Of a DNA stretch of 64,000 nucleotides, positions 25,005-35,612 are shown piece by piece. The position numbers and the translations under genes are program-made. Each line of letters starts with the position of its first letter. The first letter of the stretch is position 1. This DNA comes from Bryopsis sp. KO-2023 (taxonomy: Eukaryota; Chlorophyta; Ulvophyceae; Bryopsidales; Bryopsidaceae): the NCBI GenBank assembly GCA_030272585.1, contig BSYQ01000009.1:5022001-5086000 (forward strand). The letters are read 5' to 3'. The notes under the pieces were generated by a model. The model was given only the letters and a program-made list of their open reading frames with translations, was not told the origin of the DNA and made no database searches.

Positions 25005-28000
25005 ATGGCTGAAAAGTCGAAAGCGAAAGTAACCAAGTCTGTAGGGGACTGGTCGCTGGAACAGAAAATCGGATCGGGGTCCTTTTCCGTTGTTTGGCGA
25101 GGGGTGCACTCGAAAACGGGCCGAGTCGCGGCGATAAAAGAGGTGGCGACGGACAGGCTGAACGAAAAGCTCAGAGAAAGTTTGAATTCCGAGCTGGCCA
25201 TTCTCAAGCGCACGAAACACAAGAATATCGTTGAGCTGCACGACATCTTGAAGGTAGTTTCGGTGGACTGAGGGGCGACGCTGAATTTCCAAGACGTGTT
25301 GTGACAGGGGGGGGGGGGGAGGGGTTAATTCGCCGTTTTCTTTTGAGGAAGTAGTGCGTTTTGCGTCAAGCTTTTCTGGCTTTGGTTAGAACGAGGTCGT
25401 CGATAGACGTCGGAAGCCAATGGCTCCTGTCGACGTCAATTTGGGGTTTTTCCCCCACAGGCAAATTCGTGCTTGCAGCCCCTTTTGTTTTGTAATTTAT
25501 TGAACACGCAGCTTCGAAGTTTTTCGAAACGAGCAATCCTCTCCCAACCCCCCCCACCCCCTTTTTTTCTGAAGTTTCCGCTTGCCTTTTCTTTTTTGCT
25601 GACGTCTTCCCCGCGTCGTTTCTTGTCAGCTTCGGTTGTGTGGTACATTGTTTGTTTCTTTCGTCTCGGCAAGCTGTGTTGGCAGGGTTTTTTTCCCTCT
25701 GAACGAAGGATTTCTTGTGGTGGTGTTGCGAATCGTTCAGGAAGATGGACGTATATATCTCGTGTTGGAGTATTGCGCTGGTGGAGACTTGTCCGGGTAC
25801 ATCAGACGCTCAGGCCGGGTGCCGGAGGCATTTGCTCGTCACTGCCTCAAGCAACTCGCGGCTGGGATGCAAGAACTGAGAAGAAACAACCTCGTGCACG
25901 TGAGTTTTTTTTTTTTTTTTTCTGGAATCCTTTTTTTTAGGGGGCCCCCAAACAGATATTGGTGAGGAATGGATTGGGGTGCTTTCTCTATCTTTCATGG
26001 AGCCTTCAGGAATCTTAGTGTTGAATGTCAATTAGTTTTCAAGTGCATTGCATATTTAGTTTTGAGGAATTTGCCGAAAGCAATTGTCAGTAAGTAATTC
26101 CATGTTAATATGTTCAGAGAAGTCACTCTGCATATGTATATATCTAAATACAAGATTTGGATTTTTTTTTTTTTTTGGCCTCAAAACAGTGTGGAAAACA
26201 GCTTTCATTTGGCCAGTATCAAATTTCGTAGGGCTTTCTACGTCAATGCACTCCAGTTTCCATGTTGGAACGTTTTCTTTTCTTAATCGAGTGTCTTGGA
26301 AATGGGGATATTTCCTACTTACTCGATCAAGTGAAAAATACAAATCCACATAATGGAAGTGATTGATACGAAAACTGCATGAAGAGTTTATTCAATTTCA
26401 GTGTTTCGCTGCATTTCTGGACATGATATGTAATAGTTTTGCTTTTCATAGAGAGATTTGAAGCCACAGAACCTGTTGCTGGTGGATAACTCGAGCTCTG
26501 CCGTTCTAAAAATAGCAGATTTTGGATTTGCTCGGAGTCTCCAACCCCAAGGCCTCGCTGAAACCCTGTGCGGCTCGCCATTATACATGGCACCAGAAAT
26601 TCTCAAATTCCACAGGTGAATATCGCTTCGACGCCAATTCGGGCAAAGATTTTTGTTTTGATCGGTCGAGTGGACAGCAGCCGAACCAGAAAATGCAAGA
26701 AGCTGTCAAAGGGGGGGGGGGGGGGATCGGCAGCTGAACCAGAAAATACAAGCAGCTGTCATAAAGGAGAAAAATCAGCAGCTGAATGAAAAAATGCTGG
26801 AAGTTGCTAAGAGGGAAAATTAATGTCTGACATAGGTACGATGCGAAGGCAGATTTGTGGAGTGTGGGTACCATTTTGTATGAGCTGGTGGTGGGTCGAC
26901 CGCCTTTCGACGGGTCCAATCACTTGCATTTGCTGCAAAACATCGAAAGGAAAGAAGTTCGAATGCCGGAGGCAATTCGACAGGAGCTCTCCATGGAGTG
27001 TCGAAGTCTCATTCATCGCTTGCTGAAACGAAATCCGGTGGAAAGAATTACGTTCGAAGAGTTTTTCTCGGACCCTTTCATTTGCGGAGGCGGTGGGGTG
27101 CCGAGGGAAATCTTGACTGGCTGCGAAAGTTTGATGGAGGGGGGGCTGCACATGGGGTTGTCCATGGTCAAAGAGGAAGAAAACCTCCATCACAGCAGCG
27201 GAGAGGGGGTCAGCTCAGCCACCGTCGTGCATGAAACCAGCTTGGACTTCACTATGGAATCTGCTCAACGTAAGGTTTCCACCTGCAGAACCAAAGCATA
27301 TGCTGCAACAAACGCGTACATCTTGGTTTCTGAAAGAAGGGCTTGTTTTTTAATATCGTGGAGCCTTTGTTTTTCGTGGCGTTGATTGGTTCACTTGTTG
27401 CACGTAATTTGTGAGGTCAAAAGAAAGCCTTTGGGTGTTTTCTTTGCGGACACTGGAGTTTCATGGCTGCAAATTTCCAGCCATTATCTATTTCCAGTTC
27501 GTGTTGGCTAGGTTTCCCTGTTACAGCACAGAGAGTACTCTGTCATGGGGGGGGGGGGGGGTTCTGAGCTGATGGATTCATTCTGATTCATCATTCTGTG
27601 ATGTTATAGGAGGGCCGCTGTTTGAAGCCTTGGATTGCACACAGAGCTGTTTGAGTGCAGCTTCCTCGGACGCTTTCGATAAAGATTACGTGATGGTGGA
27701 GTTTCCTTCTTCTGTGAATGGGCAGACGATCGCAGGAGTGACTTCCTTGGATAGTGGAGACATGAAAGAAATGCCCAGCAACCAGAACCGTGAACTGAGT
27801 GCTTCGCCTTCGGTTCCCAGACCCGAGTTCTTGTTTCGAATCGCCTCGCTCATCAGTGAATTGGCGTTGGCCAAGCGAGAAGGGGGGTGTCCCCACGACG
27901 CGTTTGCAGTTTTTATGTTGGGGGTCCAGCTGTTGGACGCAGTTCTGGAGCTGAACCAATCTGAAGAACGGGAGGGAACAGGGGACGATTGGGGGTTGGA

Positions 28001-28412
28001 GGGGGCTGGAGCAGATGCAGCAAAGAGGAGCTATTTTGTGGGGGTGGATGAGTTGCGGGTTGAAATGCTGACGGCAATTCAACAGTCCGACGAGTTGACC
28101 AGGGATTTGACGACTTCGGATGAGTCCACAAGCAGCTCTTTGCCGAATGTTCATGATATGGTGTTTCAGCATGCGCTGTCGTACAGTCGGGGGGCTGCGG
28201 TGGATGAGCTGATGGGAAATTATGCGAAAAGTCAGGATTCTTACAAACGAGCATTGGATTTATTATGGTTTCTGGTGGAGGAAGCCCCTAATTTGGACAT
28301 CGAACCTCCCATGTCTTTGTCTAAAGAGGAAATGGCTCGACTGCAGCAATACATGGTGACTATTAATATTCGTCGATCTGTTTGCTGCTCGACGGGCGTA
28401 CCGCCATCCTGA
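25005..28412 (+). CDS. ATG1: ATG1/ULK autophagy-initiating Ser/Thr kinase, plant type
   Basis: Starts autophagy as the kinase of the ATG1-ATG13 complex in the cytosol. Exons: 25005-25253, 25741-25899, 26452-26615, 26836-27269, 27610-28412; phases agree, 602 residues. The kinase domain spans residues about 16-275: [12 protein letters not shown] (P-loop), AAIKEV (catalytic Lys), [15 protein letters not shown], the catalytic loop [11 protein letters not shown] (the H is the last codon of exon 2), [18 protein letters not shown] and [21 protein letters not shown] linker follows, then DKDYVMVEF, a motif also present in plant ATG1. The C-terminal domain ends with [20 protein letters not shown], then [20 protein letters not shown], which closely matches the plant ATG1 C-terminus that binds ATG13. 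Length is typical (plants about 600-730). Start is the only ATG ahead of the kinase domain. Confidence 0.92.
26676..26815 (+). repeat. Imperfect tandem repeat inside ATG1 intron 3
   Basis: Three imperfect units built around cagctgaaccagaaaata, interrupted by a poly-G run. In one frame the units read as [20 protein letters not shown], a coiled-coil-like peptide ending in TAA. It lies between well-supported donor 26615 and acceptor 26836. Confidence 0.75.
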
Positions 28413-30232
28413 TAGAAAAAAAAAAAAAGAAAAGAAGTGAAAAATCAAATTTGCATGGAAGGGAAAGGAAAAATGAAAATTGGGATTTAAGAAAAAGAAA
28501 AAAGGCTAAATCGAATGGCCCGAACGCTTCAGATTCATATTATATATAAATATGGAGGAAAAAAAAATCGATGGAGAAAAAGACCTATATTAAAAAGAAA
28601 GTGTGATTTCATCTGTATGGATATTGAATATTGTGTTTTATACCAACCTTTCCGAGGAAAGGTTTTAGGGAAGGGGACCAAGGAAAATCGTTTCCATAAT
28701 TTTTAGTAATTTGATATATACATATTTTTGGTGGTGGTGGTGGTGGTGGGTGGTTTTTTTTGCAGGAAAGTTTTGTTTTTTTTCCTTCCCTCTGTCTTTT
28801 TTTTTTCTGAAGTTTTTCTTTTTTTTTGTCGATTTGATCTCACCTAGAGTATTTTTTTTTTCATGTTTCTCTGAAAGTTTGAGGGATTTTTGGTGCGAAT
28901 AATTGAGGTGTATTTTTTAGATTTTGGGGGGGAAAGGGGGTTCAGCCAAGCATGTGAGGGCAAATTCTTAAAAGAAAGAAACAGCAACTGGGGGAGGGGG
29001 GGGGGGCTAAGGAGACTTTGAAATGATTTCAGGGGAGCATTACCAGCCAGCAATGGTGATTTTCTTAAAAGGAATCTTCTTGGGCCCAAAGGAAATTAGA
29101 TGCGATTTTTGTGGGCGAATAGCCTGGAGGAAAGGAAATCAGGGGTTGTACAATAAAAAAATTTGTGCTATTTCATGTACAGTAGATTGTACGGGGTTTT
29201 ATACAGATATGTAAATCTCCACTCGCCAACGAGATCCATATATAGATATGTGTGTATTTTTTTTTCTTTTTCTCAGAGTTTTGTGCAAGAAAAAGGAAGG
29301 GGGTGAGGGAAACAGGGAGACTATATTTTCCCCTTGAAAATCTTTTGTTTTTCTTCTGCAAATATATGGAAAAAAAATCAATTTATGTTGTGATATGGTT
29401 GGTGGAGACCTTTTTTTTGTTTTTGTTTTTTTCGGAGGGGGGGAGGGAGTATGTACTAAAAAACGTATACTAAAAAACGTGTGGGGGGAAAAAAAAGTAT
29501 TAAAAAAAAAAAAAAAGATTCAAGGGGGGGGTGGTTACACGAGGGAAAGGAAAGCAAGTTTTCCTGTTGAAAAAATGGAGGTTCAACATATTTGGAAAAA
29601 TAGGGGGGGAAGGGGGGTTGGGTGCAAGCTGATATATTTTGCAGGAAAGAGTTCAGCAAGATTCAGTGGGTTTTTTTTCCTTCTTCTTTGAAATGTAAAA
29701 CAATGGATGGTGGCTATTCTTTCTTCTTGCATATGCGATCTTGGAATTTGTTGCAAAGTGGGAAATCGAAAAGACAGTCCTCCAAACAGGGAGTGATTGA
29801 TAGATGAATTGCTGAGTTTGATTTGTATGGACGGAGTGTATTTTATCTTTGTGTGGTTAACTTTCCTCCTCTTTCCCCCAATCCCATTTGCACCGTCATC
29901 CTTGGCGATGTAGGCCGAAATATTATACCCACAGTCCAATGGACATTGCCACAAAACCTTACTCAAGCAGGGATATCTGGCCAAAGAGAGAAGCTTCCAG
30001 GAAGGTACATTCATAAGCTTTTTCCGTGGTGTTTAGTTAAATTGGAACGGGCTCCTGCGGCCCGTTTCCCTGGTAAAAAAATATTGCAATGATCGTTCAT
30101 TCTTTGCAACACACACAGACGCAATACTGAAGCAGTTGGAGAAAACTTTGCTCATCGTTTTGCATGTGCGGTTTTTTTGTTCTGCCGCCGACATCAGTAC
30201 AACACCCATTCTCGATTGATCTTTCCTGACAC
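28413..30232. other. Low-complexity intergenic DNA, then start of arm B
   Basis: 28413-29722 is dominated by poly-T, poly-A and poly-G runs and short purine tracts, with no convincing coding exon. 29723-30232 is the arm B copy of the SETD6 upstream region. Confidence 0.7.
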
Positions 30233-33200
30233 ATGATGGCGACGAAAGCAAACACAGCGCTGGACGATTTCCTGCAGTGGATGCGAAACGCAGACATCAC
30301 TTGGGATGCACACCTCATGGAAATTCGGAAGGGGTCGGCGGGGTGGCTGGACCCGGGATGGGGCGTGTTCGCGAAAAGGGACTTGAAAGAAGGAGAGAGG
30401 CTCTGCGTTATTCCGAAGCGCTCCGTTCTCTCCATCAAAACGACCGCCATAAAGGATATTATCGAGGTGGAGCGGTTGCGGGGAGGTTTGGCGTTGGTGC
30501 TGGCAGCAACGTACGAGAAGGCCAGGGGGAAGGAATCGTTCTGGTGAGGATCGTTGTTCATGTGTTGCGTTTGGGGGGGTTGGCAGAATGGTCAAGGGGC
30601 AAATCCCCCGAAAAAACGAACAAAAAACTCATCGATTGATGTGAATGTATCATGGTTTGTCCTCAATCGTCGCTTCAAAAGAAAAAAAAAACGTGATAAA
30701 TTTTCTTGAAGGAGGAAGAATTAAGATCGAACCTTCATTTCGAAAAATGGAGTGGAGATAACTTCCTGGATAGATTTTTCAAATGTGCATATCATCACAT
30801 CATGCTCGGGGAAAGAAAAAAAAAGATAGTATGAATAAATACATGTTATGAACAGAGAGAATAAATTAATAAATAGATGTTATAAATGTGATGCCAAGAA
30901 ACCCTATTCGATAGACATACATAACATGTTCAATCATGCAGAATCGGCTCGTTGCCCATTCTTTCCTTTCCAGGAAAATTCAAATTAGTCGAAGCAACAG
31001 AAAGAAATTCTTTTTTTCTTTATTTGGATTTCATCACTCTAATGAAATACTTTGTTTTTTTGCCTCAAGGTATGACTATTTTCAATCGATGCCAGACAGG
31101 GAGTATGTTCCTATCTTTTGGACGAAAGAGGAGATGGATCTCTTGAAAGGAACTGATATTGAACGTAAGGCAGAGGAAGACAGGTATGACTAATCTGCAT
31201 TCAGTCAAACTTGAACGAGCTTGTTCAGCTTTGGCCACTGTTCTCTGAGAAATTTGAAAATGAAAGATATTGATGAAAAAAAAGAATGGACAATGATAAG
31301 GAGAGCAAAGCCCCCAGTGTATGGAGGTCTACAATGCATCAAGTTCACCTGTGATTGCGTGGTAAAATACAGGGATGCCACGGAAGAGGATTTTGAAAGC
31401 TTGGTGGCTCCGGTTCTTCTGAAGTACAAGGAGCGGTTCGAAAAGTGTGACATCACACTATCTGCTTTCCGGGATGTCGCATCTCTTGTCGGGTCGAGAG
31501 CTTTTTTCGTTGATGAGGAGCATGGTGAGTGAGGGAGGGGGGGGGGAACAGCTATGACTAAGTGTAGATTATTCTTGCAGAATTTTATTCGATCAGAAAG
31601 TGAAGAAGCAACAGGAATGTGGCAGAGGAAAAAAAATCGACTGCCCCCGAAAAAGGATTCCCCCCCCTCCTACCTTTTTAGTAGATGCGTGTTTTCTCAT
31701 CCCATGATTTCTTTGAGCAAATGAGGTGGGTTCTCGGCTTGAATCATGACAATGACTAACATCAATTCGTCAATTACGATAAAGGGGGAGAGGTTCTTAT
31801 CGATGGATATCTGTGGCAGGAGAGGGGTTGGTACCGTTGGCTGATGTTTTCAACCATAAAGGTGCAGTAGTTTCTCTGACGAGTGAGTATGAGGTGGAGG
31901 GGCAATTGGCTTCCTCCGATGATGATGATGAAGCACCATCAGAAGTGGATGATATCGATGGAGGGGAACCATGCAATGACGATGACAGGAATGAGAATCC
32001 GACAGGAAGCTGCCAGGAAGCTGGAGGGAGTTCAGGGGATGATGGGTTGATTGGAGGAAGAGAGTCGAATTTGGAGAACATGAAGGGAGGCTCGAAACCT
32101 TCGATACTGAAAGATGGTAAACAGGGGAAGATCATGCGTTTGGTGTTGGTTGTTCGCAAGTTTCTGAGTTTACACGAATGAATGTTTAATTTACATTAGA
32201 CAAACTTACCCAACGAATGCTATCCAGGATGAGATGATTTGGTCCGAGCCCTTCAGAAAAATCTAGCTCAATATAGTCAGTTCTAGAAAACCCTCCACAG
32301 TTGCATCTAAGATAAAGTAAATATCAGTAGAAATCCCTCGAGAGAGTGCCTGGCATCTGAGTATATATATATATATTAGTTATTTAGCTGTTTTTTTGGG
32401 AGTGTATATTTGTCTACTTGAGAAATTAGGGGGTGTGGGATGTGTTTTTATCATCTTGGTTGCAGGAGATGCTATGAATCGTAATTCTCGGCTTTATTTT
32501 GAGGATCCATGATGAGGAATTTTTAATTCTTTTAAATTCAAGAGTGCCTACAATGCTAATGCTTCCTTTTGGCTTGTGTTGTTTTTTTTTTAATTATTTC
32601 TGATTTAAATTCGTTTCATTTTTTTTGGGTGGTGTTACAGATTCATCAAAACCAATCGACCCAGCTTTAAGACTGGAAATAGGAATTTGCAGCACAGAAA
32701 TAAATGGTGAGGATGCGTTGGAAATCATCATGGCATCGGAAGTCAAAGCGGATGCCGAAATACACAACACTTACGGGGAGCTTCCCAATTCTGACCTCCT
32801 GTACAAGTATGGATTTGCACTGGACTCGAATTCGTTCGACACGGTGAATATCGACAAAACATCGATGTTGGAAAATTCGAAAGCGATCGTCGGAGATAAA
32901 GAAGCTCAGAGAAGGCGGAAATTCATGAAGAAGCACAGGTGGTGGTTTGATTTGAGCTGGAGCAATTGTTTTTTTTGTTTTTTTTTTCAGGGTTTTATAT
33001 GGGTTCTCTGTGGGGTATTTTGGGGGGGGGGGGTTAGTGCAATTGTTGCTGGAACCTCTTGGTTTTTTGAACTTTTGCATAACGACTTGCGCAAACAAGT
33101 AGTCTAGGGGTGGACCTCATTGATTTTTTGTATGCATGTTACAAATTCTGAAATAAACTCAGAATTGTAAAATAAATAGTAACTAAAACAGTTTCTGAAA

Positions 33201-34502
33201 TAAATTCAGAATTATTAAGTAGTCATTAACCAAATAAAATTATTATTATTATTATTATTACTGATTGGTGTTATTTTTCTAGCAACAGCCGATCACTCAA
33301 ATCAATACGAATTGAAGTTCTGTGTCAAAATTCCAGTTACTTGATGAGCAAGGAGGATGAACCTTTTGAAATTTTTGCCGATGGGGTGGTGTGTCCAGCA
33401 CTTTCTGTGGCTTTGAGAATTTTGGCCGCCCCTAAAGAAACTTTTCGAAAATGGAAGTCCATAGAAGATGCGACAAAAGCCACCATCGACAGTAAGAACC
33501 GTTCGAAAGCTGGCGAAAGCAAACATATCCTACCTCGTATCGTCAGTGGAACAAGCTTTCACAACATTCATCCATTCATGTGCATATATTGATATATCGA
33601 ATCCTCAGAACACCGTTTTGTAAGTAGCAGTGTGAAATCGTTTCGCCGACAGTGAAAATTGTTTTGAGAGGAGATTGCCCTTGCTTTTGTGGTTTTCTAC
33701 CTTAGATTTTGGGGGGGGGGCAGTTTTAGGGAGGCGCATGGTGGAACGGTGTTATTTAAAAGTGTTTTGTGTGCAGACGAGGAATGGGATTTTTCGGAGC
33801 CAGAGCCCGTGAGTAAATTGGGCAGTGTAGTCGGTGTGGAAGGATTGATGTGTCTAAGAAGAACGTTGGAGGGTCGGCTTGCAACCTATTCAACGAGATC
33901 TCTCGCTGAAAATCGAGAAAATTTGAAATCACTCAGAGAATCAGAAAACAGGTCCGTTGCTAGCTATGGAAAAGCAAGGTTATGGATGGTTGGCCCCTGA
34001 ATTATCGTCAGCTCAAGATTTGCGGGTTGTAATTCTATTTCGTCTGTGTGTAGTTCACAAGTGGCATTCACACTATGATAAATGTTCCAACCCTTTTTCC
34101 GAAAAATATGCACTCCAGCGAAAGGTAGTGATTGGCTACATTTCATCGATGTTGATAAAAATGCGAAATACTCTTTTTTTGTTTGATTTTTATTTATTTG
34201 ATTTTATTTTGTATTCAGAATGATGGAACAGTTTAATTTTCACTCCTTTTTTTTTCTTCTCTTGTTTCAGATCGATGGGCTGTTGTGCTGAAATTGGAGC
34301 ATGTGTACTGAGGATTTCTGAAATCGAAATTTTGGAGTGCACGTTGAAATGCATAGACGACACAGTGAGCAGCAGTTTGAAAGCCAGAGAGCTTTCGCCA
34401 ACAAATGGAATTGACAAGGATTCGAAAAAACGGAAGCCGGAAAATGGCTTGGATATGGATTGGTGTAGAAAACGCAAGCATTTGTTTCTCCAAGTCGATT
34501 AG
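30233..34502 (+). CDS. SETD6: SETD6-like protein-lysine N-methyltransferase, copy B
   Basis: Inverted duplicate of the gene at 16469-20740, with the same 577-residue product. Exons: 30233-30543, 31070-31183, 31373-31524, 31820-32116, 32641-32938, 33337-33491, 33777-33951, 34271-34502. The SET start, the VPLADVFNH motif and the IHNTYGELPNSDLLYKYGF motif are all present, so both copies should be able to make enzyme. Differences from copy A are single residues, mostly in the acidic insert (VDDIDG against VDDVDG, IGGRES against IGERES, ENMKGG against ENRKGG) and one T/A in the last exon. Part of exon 33777-33951 contains an internal gtgag and tgtag that could act as a short optional intron; I kept it because the frame is open and conserved. 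The retroelement begins only about 0.8 kb beyond the stop, so the 3' end of the transcript may differ from copy A. Confidence 0.9.
32176..32360 (+). repeat. R1 repeat, long copy in SETD6 copy B
   Basis: Arm B counterpart of 18601-18786, with a handful of substitutions. Confidence 0.9.
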
Positions 34503-35327
34503 GGTGTAAATCAACGACAGCCGAAAGCAACAAGCGAACATAGCATACTTTTACTGGACCTGTTGGTACATGCTGGAAAGAGAGGTACAGGTCTCAGCAG
34601 GGTCTTGTGCAGCGATTTTAAATTCTGGTGCGACACTGTTGTTTTTCCAGCTCATATCATTCGGGGTATGTAGGCAGACCACGTGCCTTTGTATATATTG
34701 ATACCAGCTGCTGACGTCTAGGGACGTCAGACGTCAAAGGCGTCATGCATCTGACGTCTGTGAAGCGTCAGATGCATCCCCGGTAGATGACAGCATTCCC
34801 CTGAGGAGATACTACTGAACTACAGCGAGGAAACCACCGCAAGAGCACAGAGTCAAGACAGTGGTTCGATCAATCAGATTGGGACTTGCGAGACTGAGGT
34901 CCTGGGTTCGAGTCTGAGTGGGAACGTGCTTCGGTTTGGGCCTGTGTGTGAGTGTGTGAGTGAGTCAGGAGTAGAACTGGCGGCTGTGAGTCAGGGTAGT
35001 GGGAGTGTTACGGGTGGTTAGTCACCCTCGGGAAAGTCGAACTGGGAGTTAAAAGATGGGAAGCTTGATGTAACCTTGCTTTTCAGTGATCTGTTTGTGT
35101 GACCCCGAGTCTGTGACCCGTGCGATTTTGTGTGACCGTTCCGCCGCCGCCTCACTCTTTCCCGAGATAGGAGACGTCGCTCGCGGACGTCAGTCCTCCC
35201 GAGCGATAACATATATAGTATATAGAAAAAACGTGCTGGCTGCAGTGATGAAGTTCAGTGTTGAATGAGTGGTGGTATCGTCTGGGGAGTCTTCCCACTC
35301 CCTTACAACGTTCGCCTTTTCCAAGTT
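34503..35327. other. Flank of SETD6 copy B with an insertion
   Basis: 34503-34673 and 35274-35327 match the arm A flank; the stretch between them does not and is described as a separate element. Confidence 0.8.
34674..35273 (+). mobile_element. About 600-bp insertion with tRNA-like segment (SINE-like or solo element)
   Basis: Absent from arm A, where the flanks are contiguous (gtag then gtatc). Near 34850-34920 it has a tRNA-like stretch: agtggttcgatca, then a B-box-like ggttcgagtct, compatible with a pol III promoter and a tRNA-derived SINE. Its first 100 bp is packed with gacgtc palindromes and a near-perfect hairpin (catctgacgt ... cgtcagatgc). A second tgacgtc-type pair lies near 35170-35190. 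No clear target duplication was found, so a deletion in arm A is a less likely alternative. Confidence 0.55.
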
Positions 35328-35612
35328 AAAGAACTCGCTGCTTCCAATTAGGCCGTTTGATGGGACTTGGTACACCAAAGATCTCGTCGTCGGTGTAACC
35401 TCTTTGTCGGAGGTGTTGCGCTTTCGAACGTGTGAGAGGCGCTATTGTGAGCGAGTGACCTCGAAAGAATGTGTGAGAACGAGATCATTACAAGTCCAAA
35501 GTCCCCCCTTTTCTAACTGATTTGTCATTCCCGATGTCTTGGACGAGGTGTTGACGGGTTGACGATGTGTGGGTGAGTGTGACGTGTGGGCGTTGGTGTC
35601 TCGAGTTTAACA
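35328..35612 (-). repeat. 3' LTR of the Ty3-type element
   Basis: 285 bp, reading TGTTAAACTC... to ...GAGTTCTTT on the element's sense strand. Reads identical to 40790-41074. Confidence 0.93.

Noticed and set aside
26807-27193. Minus-strand frame of 128 codons
   Set aside because: Antisense shadow of the kinase exon 26836-27269.
27591-28254. Minus-strand frames of 193 and 113 codons
   Set aside because: Antisense to the ATG1 C-terminal exon, which has strong family similarity on the plus strand.
34845-34920. A functional tRNA gene
   Set aside because: The B-box-like part is present but the arms do not pair into a proper cloverleaf and no acceptor stem is visible; a tRNA-derived repeat is more likely.
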